From Cricetomys ansorgei (lineage: Eukaryota > Chordata > Mammalia > Rodentia > Nesomyidae): 64,000 bases of DNA. The stretch covers positions 12,578,001-12,642,000 of the forward strand of contig JAMJFZ010001258.1 of NCBI GenBank assembly GCA_026225945.1, read 5' to 3'. The notes below the pieces were generated by a model that did not search any database, had not been told where the DNA came from, and saw nothing but the letters and a program-made list of their open reading frames with translations. This document shows positions 22,231 through 32,410 of the stretch, piece after piece (position 1 is the first letter of the stretch; the number at the start of each line of letters is the position of its first letter). The position numbers and the translations under genes are program-made.

Positions 22231-23084
22231 TCTTACTCAGTGAATCAGCTTCCCAGCCCCATCCCAAATCTGTCTTCGTGTCTCTCATGTGCAGTGGTTC
22301 AGTGTCTGTATACCCCTCCTAAGGCTGGATCACATGGGTACTTTGTGCCAGGCAAATGCAGAAGAAGGTCTCAGGATGGCCCAGGGCTTCTGACAAAGGG
22401 GAGGAAAAAAGTCACAAAATCCTTCGCCCTCATTTCAAATGCTTCTCATTGGTCCCTGGGCACAAAGCATTACTGTATTGTGAAACAATTGGATACAATT
22501 GGATTCGTTATGAGAACACCTACTCCTTTAAATATTTGAAGTAGAATGGGGGAAAAATGATGAAATTGATGGCGCACGCGGGGGAGCGGGGCAAGTTAAA
22601 TTAAGTAAAATTGTGCTCCGAGACCAGAGATGGGCAAGCGACATGGAAAGCCGGCTTTCCAGACTAGACAGAGGGTGAGAAGCCAGAGCCTGGAGCTGCT
22701 GACGACCTGGTCCCCAACACAGTGGATTTTCCCCTTCATTGTGTTCTCCCTTCCCGGTTGCCAGCCCTGGGAGAGTCCAGGGGGAGCTCCGGCTTAAAGC
22801 TAAAGTGGTGTTTGTAACCTTGTCATTGGGAAATGATGTCGCAGGTTAGTTACACAGGCCCTGATCGATGGTGGAGGCAGCAGCAGATCAATAGATCCCA
22901 TTTCCGGGGAGAACTCACCCGTGGTGACCTGCAGGGGGGCAGGTGGTTCATCAAAAGGAGGCTGGCTTGAAAGATTTAATGCTGGCCTCTTGGTCTCCTC
23001 TTGGAGCTGTAGGCAGTAACAGGCGAGTAATAAACTACTTTTCCTTAAAGAGATCTGGGAGATGGCTGTGGTACAAGGGACAGA
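22231..23084. promoter_or_regulatory. Repeat-free upstream flank of the CpG-island promoter
   Basis: No interspersed repeat is recognised between the last upstream SINE and the CpG island. An inverted CCAAT word (ATTGG) lies at about 22449. The block 22480-22620 mixes AT-rich homeodomain-like words (TTAAATTAAGTAAAATTG) with a local CpG-rich piece (GGCGCACGCGGGGGAGCGGGG at about 22570), a composition often seen in proximal regulatory DNA. Function is inferred from position only. Confidence 0.4.
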
Positions 23085-23770
23085 AAGGTGGCCACGAGTC
23101 CTCTGGGAGACGGAAAGCCAGGCCGGAGGCGCGCAGGGCTCACTTCCCCTGAGCCCCCCTCCCTCCGAAGCGACCCCGAGTGTGGGTGCCGAGCAGAGAG
23201 TAGCCCTTCCAGGCCTCGGCCTCGCAAGGCTGCAGCCCCTAGCCGTCCGCCCCGGCCCCTCCCCCGGCCCGGAGCCCCTCCCCGCGCTTCCCCTCGCCGC
23301 GCTCCCCTCCCTTCCCCTCCCTCCCCTTCCCCGCCCGGCCTGCCTCCGCCTCCTGCGCCCACAGAGTCGGCCAGCGCCGAGCCCCCCGGAGCCCGATCGC
23401 GGCCCAGGGGCGCCGCCGGCCCCTCCCCGGCGCGCTGACAGCAGGCCCGGCCCCCGCCCCGTGCCCTCGCCGGCGGGACACACCCCCGGCCCTCCTCTGC
23501 GCCGCCAGTTCCCGCCGGCCCCACCGGGCGGCAGAGAGAGCGGGCGCGCGGGCGAGCGGAGCGCGGCGGAGCGGGAGGGAAGGGGCGCGCGGCAGGCCCA
23601 CGGGAGCCGCCCGGGGCGCGCGGAGCCCTCGTGTCCTCCGGGACAGTCTCCTGCCCGGGAGCCGCGGCCGTGGGCGCCGGGAGCCGGGGCGGCGGACGGC
23701 GCGTGGGGCAGGGGTGGCGCGTAGCCCCGGGGACCCGGGCGACTGGAGAAGGAGCCGGAACCCGGCCGGG

Positions 23771-23782
23771 ATGAGACGGTGA
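23771..23782 (+). CDS. Minimal upstream ORF in the Sh3pxd2a 5' leader (3 codons)
   Basis: ATG AGA CGG TGA encodes Met-Arg-Arg-stop. It ends 35 nt before the main ATG at 23818 and is in a different frame from it. The context upstream (CCGGG before ATG) has a purine at -3 and A at +4, a moderate match to initiation context. Reinitiation after so short a uORF is plausible from general knowledge. Whether it is translated depends on the true transcription start lying upstream of 23771. Confidence 0.5.
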   Translation: MRR

Positions 23783-23817
23783 CGCCGCCGGGGGGCGCCA
23801 CTCGCTTCGTGGGGAAG

Positions 23818-23889
23818 ATGCTCGCCTACTGCGTGCAAGATGCCACCGTGGTGGACGTGGAGAAGCGGAGGAGCCCCTCCAAGCACTAT
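23818..23889 (+). CDS. Sh3pxd2a: SH3 and PX domain scaffold TKS5 (FISH), coding exon 1 of long isoform
   Basis: The 24 codons begin MLAYCVQDATVVDVEKRR and end SPSKHY, which I recognise as the N terminus of SH3PXD2A, the start of its phosphoinositide-binding PX domain. The exon ends in phase 0 at TAT|GTGAGT (23890), a strong donor; the next residue of the protein is Val from exon 2, not in this window. The start has A at -3 (GAAGATGC). The frame is open further upstream but holds no other ATG back to about 23779. TKS5 is a Src substrate scaffold with one PX and five SH3 domains that organises podosomes and invadopodia at the plasma membrane; only the alpha/long isoform contains this PX start. 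The paralogue Sh3pxd2b starts differently (MPPRRSIVEV), which excludes it. Residue 19 is Ser; I recall Asn in human, unverified. Confidence 0.93.
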
Positions 23890-23895
23890 GTGAGT

Positions 23896-25209
23896 ACGGC
23901 TCCCACCGAGCCCCGCGTGGGGCTTGGCCAGGGCCGGGGTGGCCCACTCCTCTTCGCGCTACTCAGTCCCGGAGATCCGCGCCCTCGGGGGCAGCCCTTG
24001 GCTCCGGAGTTTGTTCGCTGGGTTGTGATCTCTGGGGAAGCCTTTTCTGTCCTGCCTCCACTCCCCTGTCCCGGGGTTTCTTTTTTTGGCATTGCAATTG
24101 GCAAGTGGCTGCCCTTGTCTGTTACAACGGTGAAGTCATGTGTCCGCCCGCCGCTGCGATGGATGGTGGGGGAAGAAGCTTTCGTCAGCCCCTCGCAGAG
24201 CAGTTCCTTTGGGAAAGAGCATCTTCGCCGCGCTCCCTAGGGGCGCGGGGCGCTCCAGCTCCCTCGGCCCGGGATGCTTTCAGTTGATTTCAGTTGACCC
24301 ACGCTTCCCTTTCTGCTTTCCACGTTTGCTGCTCTGCCTGCCCTGGCTGGGGTCTGGGGACAGAGCAAGCGCTTTGCCCCCTGCCTCCCCTACTCTACTC
24401 TTCCTTGCTTTGATTTCCCTCTTAAAACCATTGTATCCCGCGGTGTGAGGAGAACCGTGGCTTTTCCTTTTATCCCTCCTCTGGACGTGACCCTTCGCCG
24501 GGGTCATTTCCTCCTAAGTGATGCTCAGTCTCCAGCCACGAGTAGGCAAATGTGGTCTGTGGTCTCCGAGGCACGGTTGACTGCCCCGCCGCCCCTCCCC
24601 CTTCCTTTCCTAAACTTAATGATACGAGGCTAAGGGTGACCGGCTGGGCTTCAGGGTGTGTGACAAAGTTCCCTTTCATCTCAGCCGGTCCTGTCTTCCA
24701 ATCCTTCACACCTTTGGAAGTAAACACTGCCCCTTACTGCCTGAGGATGCCTTGCTGAGCTCTGCTCCTGGACTTGAAATAGAAGAGATTCACAGTAAAG
24801 TACCCAAAACACCGAAGACATGGGGACAGTAGAGCAGCCTCTTGTTTGCAAATTAGGCATTTAAAGGAGCATTTAGAGTGCTCAAAGCATTAATTTTAAC
24901 AATTAAAACAGGCTGTTGGTTGCTGCCCTGGATTGCATATTGGTCTCTGAAGTGCCCTTTATTTCTCTGTTGGAAGGAGGCTGGATTTGTGGTGTAATGC
25001 CAGCCTGGAGCTACTCTTTCTGCCTGGATCACAGCAGAGCTGAAGACAGGGCTCTCTGCAGTTGACTAGTAGGGCTGGACTCAGGGTGGGAAGGAGGTAA
25101 GGGTGATCAGACTGGGATCTGTGAGGGACAATCCCAGCCAGGTATCCGTCCAATTGTGTCCTCTGGTGTTGAGAACGGTCTCCTGCCTTTACAAAAAGAA
25201 AACAAAACT
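23896..25209. other. Promoter-proximal intron, repeat-free
   Basis: No rodent SINE in about 1.3 kb. CpG content declines gradually to about 24260. An AT-rich block at 24848-24915 (TTAGGCATTTAAAGGAG, AAAGCATTAATTTTAACAAT) stands out from its neighbours and could be a conserved element; this is only inferred. No exon recognised. Confidence 0.5.
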
Positions 25210-25292
25210 CCTTAGGAGCTGAGGAGGTGACTCAGTAGGAGAGTCCTTGCCTAGCAAGTTTGAGGTGGTTCTAAACCCAGTCCTACAGAAAA
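25210..25292 (+). repeat. ID/B4-type SINE head, diverged
   Basis: 'gctgaggaggtgactcagta' and 'gtccttgcctagcaagtt' match an ID-like head with its A-rich end 'cagaaaaagagaga'. Confidence 0.6.
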
Positions 25293-25689
25293 AGAGAGAA
25301 CTTTTGGAGGGCTTGGATCACCAGGTTGTCACCCTTCTCCAAGGACCGGTGTCCATTTGCACATCTCAGGCTCAGGGTTAAGTAGGGTGCCAACCGTCTT
25401 GATCTCTTTTTTGAGGGGGGGTGAGCACTGCATGTTGTTTTAAGGATTCTTTTTCTAGCAGTTGAGGCCCACATTGCTTTCAACAGATGGCAGTCTCTGC
25501 CCTGAGACCCCGTAGCAGGTACATTTCCAGCTCTGGATTTTACATGAAATAGCAAATCTTAGCTCTGATAAACTATGCCCAAGATTATAACATAAGACAC
25601 ACTGGCAACAAACTAACAGCTAACAGGACCACCACCTGTTATTAGCAGTACTGAAAGGCAGGGCAGGCAATTGTTTGGTCTCCTTAAAA

Positions 25690-26110
25690 GGCTGGCTTAC
25701 ACACTAACTAGCTGTGCAACATTGTGCATATCCTTTAAAACGTAATGGACCTCAGTTTCTTTGTTTTGAAAAAGAAATTTAAATTATTTTATATGTATAG
25801 GTGTTTTGCCTGCGTGTATGCCTATTCTATGCACCACTTGCATGCAGCACCTGCTGGAAGCCAGGAGAGGGTGTCAGATCTCTTGGAGTTACAGACAGTT
25901 GAGAGATGCCATGTGGGTGCTGGGAATTGAACCCAGTTTCTTTGGAAGAGCAGCCAGTGCTCTTAACCACTGAGCCGTCTCTCTAGCTCCAGTTAACCCC
26001 CACTTTTAAAGTGAGGGTAATGATAGTATGTACTTCATAAGACTGTCAGGGAGAATTAACTGACAGCATCCATGTGAAGTACTTAGCCCAGTCCTTGGGT
26101 ACTTACCCAG
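25690..26110 (+). repeat. MIR remnant split by an antisense B3
   Basis: Left part 'actagctgtgcaacattgtg' and 'tggacctcagtttctttg' and right part 'aaagtgagggtaatgatagt' and 'gtgaagtacttagcccagtc' are consecutive MIR blocks, separated by the SINE at 25772-25990. Confidence 0.7.
25772..25990 (-). repeat. Antisense B3 SINE inside MIR
   Basis: 'gccaggagagggtgtcagat', 'gtgctgggaattgaacccag' and 'ctcttaaccactgagccgtc' are antisense B3. No clear target duplication remains. Confidence 0.9.
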
Positions 26111-27680
26111 TGCTACCAAGCACTCGTTAAATGGTAGCTAACTGTTGGTGAGAGTCTGACTAAGAACGTTTTTGACAAATAGCTATTAATGGTCTGGCCG
26201 AGAGGAAGAGAGACTTGGCGTTTTAAGATTGATAATAAAGTGTACTGTGTGGAAAATACAAAAGAAGTCCTGTCTACTTCCCTTGAAATGATCATTTCCT
26301 CCCTTTCTACAGACAGAGTGTTTCCTGGGTCATCTCTACTTCCGAGTAAGAATGGATGATGTGATTCTTGGGCAGAGGGTGATGTCACCTAGCAGGCGGG
26401 ATCACACAGAATTCTAGAAAACAATGAAAGGAGTGCGTTGTATGTCGTGGCATTATGGAGCCAGCTGGGGCGGACAGCTCATCCGGCACAGCCCTTACTT
26501 ACAGAGGAGGAAGTGGAGAGCCAGGTGGGCTACTTATACTGTAGCTAGACACAGTACTGGGGCTGACTGGCCTCTAGCCTGTGGTGTGGGCTTTGTTCAC
26601 TAGAGGGGCCTGGAATCTGGTTGCGGCTGACAAGGAGGACATCACTACACATCTGGGGCATGATGCATAACACAGGGGTCCCAATAATAGAAGCCAGGAC
26701 GGCTCTGGGGCGATGCCCTCCCGTCCTGACCCTTATATAGTAGATATACCTGAAGGTCGAGCAGTCTGGATCAGACCCCCTGGTGTGTTTAGCGGGAGGG
26801 ACAAGTTGTGCTCTAGTCACTTACTGGAGAAGCATGTCTCCTTCCAGCCTCCCTGCACTGATGGCGATGCTGAGCCCTGGTTCGGTAAATTGCAGAGCAG
26901 AGGTTTAATGGGTGTGCACATTATCCAGAGCTCGCTGATGAGGGAGGCTTGGGGCCCATACAGGAGAAGCAGCCCTGGCTCCAGAACACTGGGAACACAT
27001 GCAAAGGTTCTCTCAGGACACCCAGCAGAGGGTGTGCACATCCCCACAAGGAGGGGGAGCTGCAGAGTGGGGGTGTCTGGTGCTTCAGGTCTGTTTATGA
27101 GAGGCAGACAAGTAGCCTCCATCTTCCATCAAGTGCATGGTGCAGCCAGCCCTTGGCTTCCTTCCTCTCTGCCAGCCCCTGCCTGGGGTGGGGCTGGGAA
27201 GGGCAAGCAGCTGCTGTTTAGGTCAGCCTCCCTGCCTGGGAGCTGGGCTCCTGTCCTTGGGAGACCTTAGGTAAACTGACTTTGGTCTCAGACCCCTTGG
27301 CTTTAAGATGGGCTCTGCAGATGGCGGATGCAAACCTGCATTGGAGAGTTTTCTGACAGGGAAATGAGTTCAGAAGCACAGAATTCTTGGCTCTCACAGG
27401 TGTCTGTAGGTGTATGTTGAGCCATGTGGTGGTGGAGAGAAGCTTGTTTATGCAAAGCAAAGGAGACATCATGTCTGTTTGGATTTGGGAGGTGTCCTGC
27501 TTTCACAGTCGTTTCCTATCCTGAGTGTTTATTTCAGACAAATACCAGCCACGAATGCTCTGATCCTCCCCAGGACTCTAGGGAATGCAAATAATAGCCA
27601 GTGTCAGCAGCTACCTTCCATGGTTCCCAATGCTAACAGGCATGGTCTCCTGGGACCCTGATGGTTCATCCACTCTAGCC
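26111..27680. other. Intron, low-repeat block
   Basis: No SINE recognised. A 185-residue frame at 26713-27270 is overlapped by an opposite-strand frame, contains no known domain and lacks splice or codon support, so it is not called. Content is otherwise featureless to the eye. Confidence 0.5.
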
Positions 27681-27708
27681 GTGCGTGTGTGTGTGTGTGT
27701 GTGTGTGT
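27681..27708. repeat. (GT)n microsatellite
   Basis: About 13 GT units after GTGC. Confidence 0.95.
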
Positions 27709-28284
27709 TTGTTGATTCTTAGTACAGATGGATTGATCAAAGCTTGGAGAAGTTAACCAGTTTCCTGGTTAGGCTGCCTGCCTAGCTAACTTCTCAGTTA
27801 GCTCCATTCAGACCTAGGTGAACAGGTTAGTTTGCCTCCCAAGGAGAAGCCCTAAGTCAGGGCTCTTCCCAGGTAGAGTCCAGGCTCAGGCCTGTATGAC
27901 GGTGAGAGACTGATGCAGGATGGCGTGTGGGGACTGCCTTTCTGGGAAAGTTGTTCACCATGTGTCATGAAACTGGGTTTGACTGGTCATGGAGGAGAGG
28001 TTCCCAGGAGAATATAGTCTGTCTCCAGTGACCCCTGGACCTATGAATGAAGGGTGGACCTATGAAAATAATACATTCTCTCTGCATGTAGGTCATCATA
28101 GATTTTGGTTTGGGTCCCAGGAGTTGTGTTTTTAGGAATTGGCACCAAACTCATTCATTTCTCTGCTCCTCATTTTTATTTTCTAAGCACGGCGATTACG
28201 GCCCCAGCCCTGCAGGAGTGAGAAGTACAGCCTCAGGTCGCCAAGAGCCTTTTTTAGGGCCTTGTGGGAGGAAGTGATATTGGA
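27709..28284. other. Intron, no recognisable feature
   Basis: A short internal near-repeat 'gtgacccctggacctatgaa / gggtggacctatgaaa' occurs at 28029-28066. Nothing else recognised. Confidence 0.5.
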
Positions 28285-28390
28285 CAGATTGGGGTTCGAA
28301 TGCTGCCTCTGGCACTTCCTAACTGTGCAAGCTTGGGCCAGAGGCCCTGGGACTCAGTGTCCTCTCCCGTAACCTCACAGGACTCGCAGG
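28285..28390 (+). repeat. MIR remnant
   Basis: 'gggttcgaatgctgcctctg', 'gcacttcctaactgtgcaag' and 'gactcagtgtcctctcccgt' follow the MIR core order. Confidence 0.65.
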
Positions 28391-28808
28391 AAGTTTCTGG
28401 GCAGCCACTGCCTTCTCTTCCCTCTAGTGTTCTCATTGCCAACGCACTGAAGCACATCTAGGACCCATGGGTGAAGCTGAGAGAAAAGGCAAGACTAGGC
28501 TGAAAGGGAGGCCCAGCTGTTGAGGGTCTGATGGGACGCTGGGCTGCTTGCCCCGTGGAAAGCACCCAGCAACAGGACACTAATAAACAGGGAGCAGCTG
28601 TTCAGACCTGGAGGGGATCCTGGCTGAGCACCAGGCGGGCGGGGTAGATTCCCGATAAGCTTCGAAGAGAGAGAATGTGGGTTGGGAGAGGAGAGGAGAG
28701 GTTGCTCCAGGTAAGGATGAGGAAGAGGAGGATCCCAGCCAGGAGATCAGCACCACTCGGAGCTCAGCACTGCCTGCTCCTCGATCTCCCTGATTCTGGG
28801 AGTGCAGG

Positions 28809-28814
<6 letters not shown>
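28391..28814. other. Intron, no recognisable feature
   Basis: Purine-rich AGGAGAGG repeats at 28684-28700 and a G-rich context; otherwise featureless. Confidence 0.5.

Positions 28815-28861
<47 letters not shown>
28815..28861. repeat. (AC)n microsatellite
   Basis: About 23 uninterrupted AC units, one of the longest pure dinucleotide runs in the window. Confidence 0.97.
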
Positions 28862-28863
<2 letters not shown>

Positions 28864-29925
28864 TGGGAACCAGTTCTCTGTAGAGGGAAGTGATCTAGGG
28901 GTGATTCACAGGGCTGATGAGGCTCCCTGTTCATGGAACAACCAACCACATCCTTCGAGACTGTTGGGACAGGGAGCAGAGCCAGCCGTTTCTCATGGCT
29001 CTGTTCAGAACTGAGTGTGCGGGATTTTTTTGGGGGTGGGGTGGGGACCAGGGTTGTAGTCACCGTGTGTGGTGGCAGGCAGAGGAGAAGGGAAGGGAAG
29101 GGAAAAATAAACGTATTTGATGTCAAGTGAGATGGGTCCAGCTTTAGAAATATGAGCACCAGCTATTGCGTTTTCCAAAGGGCTATTCTGGGGCCAGCTG
29201 AGTTAATGGGTGGTGGTGGGGGAGCGCGCTGTGAATTAGGGGAGTGCTGGGGGAACTTCTTACTTAGGGTTTGCATAGCCATCCCTGGAAATTGCCTTCT
29301 AATTTCCTCAGCCTGAGTCACTGACCGGTTTCTTGGCCAGAAAAGTCTAACAGGCAACTCTGTTCTCTTTTGCCTCCTAATTAAAGAAAATAAAACAAAT
29401 AATAGAGTTATACACCCAGTAGTCACACTCACTGATCTCGAGTGCTGAGAATCCAGGAAAGGGATAGTGGGTTGGGACAGGAACCCTGGGGACAGGAAGG
29501 ACAAGGGGTGTGTGTGGGAAATGAGGTGGAGATTCTGGCTTTGGAAATAGGTTCTGAGTGAAGGCCAGTGATGCTCTCTGCCCTGACAATTGCCAAAAAT
29601 AATGGAAGCTTCCAACTGGGCGGTCAGTGTTTGGACAGGCTTATCCCCAGGGACTAAGTTGCCTCCTACCTGGTAGGGCTGCTGTCGTCTGCAGGGACCT
29701 GAGCTGAAGGCAAGCAGGTGAAGGGAGAGGCTCCGGGTCTGGGACTAGTGGGCTGGCCTCTGAGAGGCCTCAGATAACCTTCAGGCAAGTCACCATAGTA
29801 GCATCAGGGACTAAGCCCTGCTGTGTACACAGGGCTGACCAGAGTCCAGCCAGCGCCTTGCAAAGCCCAGCAAGCGGGGTGGGAACCTACTCGAGGCCCC
29901 GTTAGGGCCAGGCATGGCAACAGAT
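28862..29925. other. Intron, no recognisable feature
   Basis: GGGAA repeats at 29088-29106. The 150-residue minus-strand frame at 29163-29615 has no domain or exon signals and is not called. Confidence 0.5.
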
Positions 29926-30060
29926 GCCAAGACTGAGGATGTCTTATCTGAGCTTTGCAACACCCATGTGGAAGAGGTGGTCTCGTTCTTATTTTATAGA
30001 TGTGGAAAAGGAAGTTCTATACCCTTAGGATTCTCACTCAGTAATTCTGTGGGAGGGCTG
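29926..30060 (-). repeat. MIR remnant, antisense
   Basis: 'ttattttatagatgtggaaa' with preceding 'gagctttgcaacacccatgt' mirrors the MIR 'cattttacagatgaggaaac' zone. Confidence 0.5.
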
Positions 30061-30229
30061 AGATTCTCACCTTGGCCCCTAGCACGCTGGTCAGGTGCCA
30101 CTTGATTCTCCATCAGAGCTGAGTCAGGAAGTCAGAGTCAGGGGTCAGGGGTCAGAGTCAGCCAAGCAAATCCAGGCAGAATGTCCAGAGGGAACTAGTA
30201 CCTAGTGCTGGGATACCCAGACTGTCACC

Positions 30230-30395
30230 ACCACTTACAGCCACACCATCAAGTTACTTGTGTCTCTGTGCCTCAGTTTCCACATCTGCAAATAATGGAA
30301 AAAAAAAACCATAGGTGGAATAGGACCTGGTTCCATGGTTCCAGCGAAAATGAAATGAGTTTATCCTTATACAGAGTCTAGAACAGTGTCTGCAT
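30230..30395 (+). repeat. MIR remnant
   Basis: 'gtctctgtgcctcagtttcc' then 'acatctgcaaataatgg' and 'gtctagaacagtgtctg' are ordered MIR blocks. Confidence 0.75.
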
Positions 30396-30811
30396 ATCTG
30401 AAGTACAAGATTAGTATCTGCCCAACTAGGTAAGTCCCAAAGCCGCTCAGCGCAGGAAGGATTCTCCATGAGCTGGAGTCTCCAAGGATGCAGGTGGATG
30501 GAGAAGGCAGCCTTCATGGTGGGACCTAGGAATGATGAGAGTGGGCTGGGAAAGACTGGAACTGAGATGCAGATACCAGAAGACACCCCAGGAGAGGGGG
30601 AAAGCAGCAAAGATTTGCACGAAACCTAGGGTGAATGTAGGCGAGGAGAAAGGGGCTTCTGGTGACCGTCAGGGCCAGGTGCCAGCGTCCTCAGATGGCA
30701 GCCAAGTGGACACAGAGCTTAATGAGCAGATACCCCAGAACCTTGCTCTTCTCCCAAGAGATGGGGACAGAGAATCAGCAGATGGTCATTGGGGCAGGGG
30801 GCTCAACTGGT
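30396..30811. other. Intron, no recognisable feature
   Basis: Open frames at 30532-30831 lack any recognisable domain. Nothing else seen. Confidence 0.5.
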
Positions 30812-30940
30812 TGCAGGGGGTAGGGAGATAGCTCAGTCAGGAACGTGTAAACTTCAGGACCTAAATTCGACCCCCACAACCAACAAGTAAAAAAAAAATC
30901 GGTACGCACCAAGCACTGGGGGGCGGCGGGGGGGGGGAGA
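30812..30940 (+). repeat. SINE head fragment (B2/B4-like) followed by G-rich run
   Basis: 'gggtagggagatagctcagt' head with 'gacctaaattcgacccccac' B-box zone, an A-run, then a G-rich run (GGGGGGCGGCGGGG...) at 30918-30938. Confidence 0.65.
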
Positions 30941-31017
30941 CACGGGTTCTTGGGGTTTGCTAGGTAACTCGTCTAGCCAACTTGGGGATTTTTGAGGACC
31001 CGGATAGATTGTGTTTT

Positions 31018-31171
31018 AAGGGGGTGGGCTCAGCAAGTCAAGATGCCTGCTGCCAATGCTGACGGCCTGATTTTGATCCCTGGGACCCACACGGTGGAAG
31101 GAGAGAACTGATTGTGGCAAGTTGTCTATGACTTATCCCTGAGCGCATGTGCACATTTGTGCGAACGCGCG

Positions 31172-31202
<31 letters not shown>

Positions 31203-31215
31203 AAAATTTTTTAAA
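31018..31215 (+). repeat. B2/B3 SINE with (CG)n(CA)n tail
   Basis: 'gggctcagcaagtcaagatg', 'ttttgatccctgggacccac' and 'gagagaactgattgtggcaa' are B2-type. The tail holds alternating CG units at 31166-31180 and CA units at 31181-31203. Confidence 0.85.
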
Positions 31216-32260
31216 ACATGGATGGTGTCTAAGAAACAACACTGGAGGTTGACCTGTCCCCTCCACATACAAGCACACACAAAGAGAAAGGGAGGGAGAG
31301 AGGGAAAGACAATGCCAACTGGCTGAAGGGTTGCTCTTGCTGCCACAGTCAGCACTAAAGCCCTTTTCTAGCTCTACCCTGGGGTTTTGAGTTAGCTGGA
31401 CCCCAGCTCCTCTTGTTTATGGCCTTTACTCCTAGTGATCAGACTGTCACATAGAAGTTGATTGTACCCATGCTCCTGGGGAAGCAGAGCAGTGTGTGGT
31501 GTGTGTGTTGGGTGGGATCTGGGAAGGAGGCAGCGGCTGCTTCAGGTCTCAATGGTGGGGGAGGGGCAGGTCAGAGGCAGCAGCATTTCAGAGGAGCGAT
31601 TCCCACCATACTGGCTGGTAGCAAGAAAAAGGCAGGGTCTGGGGCCTGATTCTAAACAGCTAAAGGGAGCCCACATAGGTGTCTCCGAAGTCCCAGTGTC
31701 CTCTGAAATACCCACCCTTCAACGTCTCTCTCAGAACTCAAAAGCTTTACATCCAGTGCTTTCATACTGGCGCTTCCCACCTCTGTGTTCCAGTGGCCTG
31801 ATTCTTGAGAGGGGTTGTCCTAATAGGAGTAACAGCTAATGACCAGAAATACTTTCTTTTCTTTAGAAACAAATTTTAAATGGCTTCTTTGGCAGTTTCA
31901 TACCTGCGTATCGTGATCAAACCCTGCCCCACACACCGACACACCCTGCCAATATGGCCCTCTCCTACATCACGTCTTCCTGAACGCACTGAGTCCAGTT
32001 TATACTACTCACTAGCGCACAGATGCGGGGGCCACCTACCACGGGCCCCCCTAAGGAAACTGACTCTCATCTCTCCCGCAGGCATCAACTGTCAGCAACA
32101 TCTCAGCTAGGGGTAGGGTCTCAGGAACACCCTCCCTCATCCCTGTTGGAATGCTGACTGGTTTGATCTTGTGCGGGTCTTGTTTGGGTAACCCCCGATT
32201 GCTTCGAGTTCATGAGAGCGGTAGGTAACCCAAGGTGGTGGCGGCGGTGGCAGCGGTGGT
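31216..32260. other. Intron, no recognisable feature
   Basis: No repeat recognised apart from purine-rich GGGAGGGAGAGAGGGAAAG at about 31290. Short frames (31458-31839, 31880-32110) lack domains. Confidence 0.5.
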
Positions 32261-32410
32261 GGGTAACACTTCCTGTGTGCCGAGGGATAGTCTCAGAACA
32301 GTCTCACACAGTGTAAAGCTGCTGCCAGCGCCCACACTGCACAGGTGAGGATGTGCAGCCTCAGGGATGAGTCGCTAGACGCCTCGGAGAACGCAGACTA
32401 AGCCAGCGGA
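32261..32410 (-). repeat. MIR-like remnant, antisense
   Basis: 'cacttcctgtgtgccgaggg' with 'gcacaggtgaggatgtgcag' and 'cctcagggatgagtcgctag' is a weak match to antisense MIR. Preceded by a GGTGGCGGC run at 32235-32262. Confidence 0.4.

Larger units (their letters stand above)
23085..23900 (+). promoter_or_regulatory. Sh3pxd2a: CpG-island promoter and 5' leader of Sh3pxd2a
   Basis: CpG dinucleotides and GC content rise abruptly here compared with the rest of the window. Sp1-like GC boxes are abundant, for example CCCCCGCCCC at 23451-23460 and several CCCCTCCCC words at 23256-23330. There is no obvious TATA box, as usual for dispersed CpG promoters. The gene's first coding exon lies at the 3' edge, so transcription to the right is inferred; the start site cannot be set by eye. 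Divergent antisense transcription is common at such islands but no conserved antisense exon was recognised. Long open frames on both strands here reflect the lack of AT-rich stop codons. Confidence 0.85.

Noticed and set aside
23045..23947. Long open frames of 215-333 codons on the minus strand across the CpG island
   Set aside because: GC-rich DNA lacks TAA/TAG/TGA by composition. Three frames are open at once, the translations are low-complexity Gly/Arg/Pro/Ala, and none resembles a known family.
23779..24240. Extension of the Sh3pxd2a frame upstream to a GTG and downstream past the exon
   Set aside because: No in-frame ATG lies upstream of 23818, and GTGAGT at 23890 ends the known protein sequence in register, so the rest is intron read-through.
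26713..27270. A 185-codon plus-strand frame in intron 1
   Set aside because: No domain, no consensus splice sites at its borders, and a minus-strand frame covers the same bases.
31166..31203. Second CpG island
   Set aside because: Only a short CG alternation in a SINE tail; the surrounding DNA is CpG-poor.
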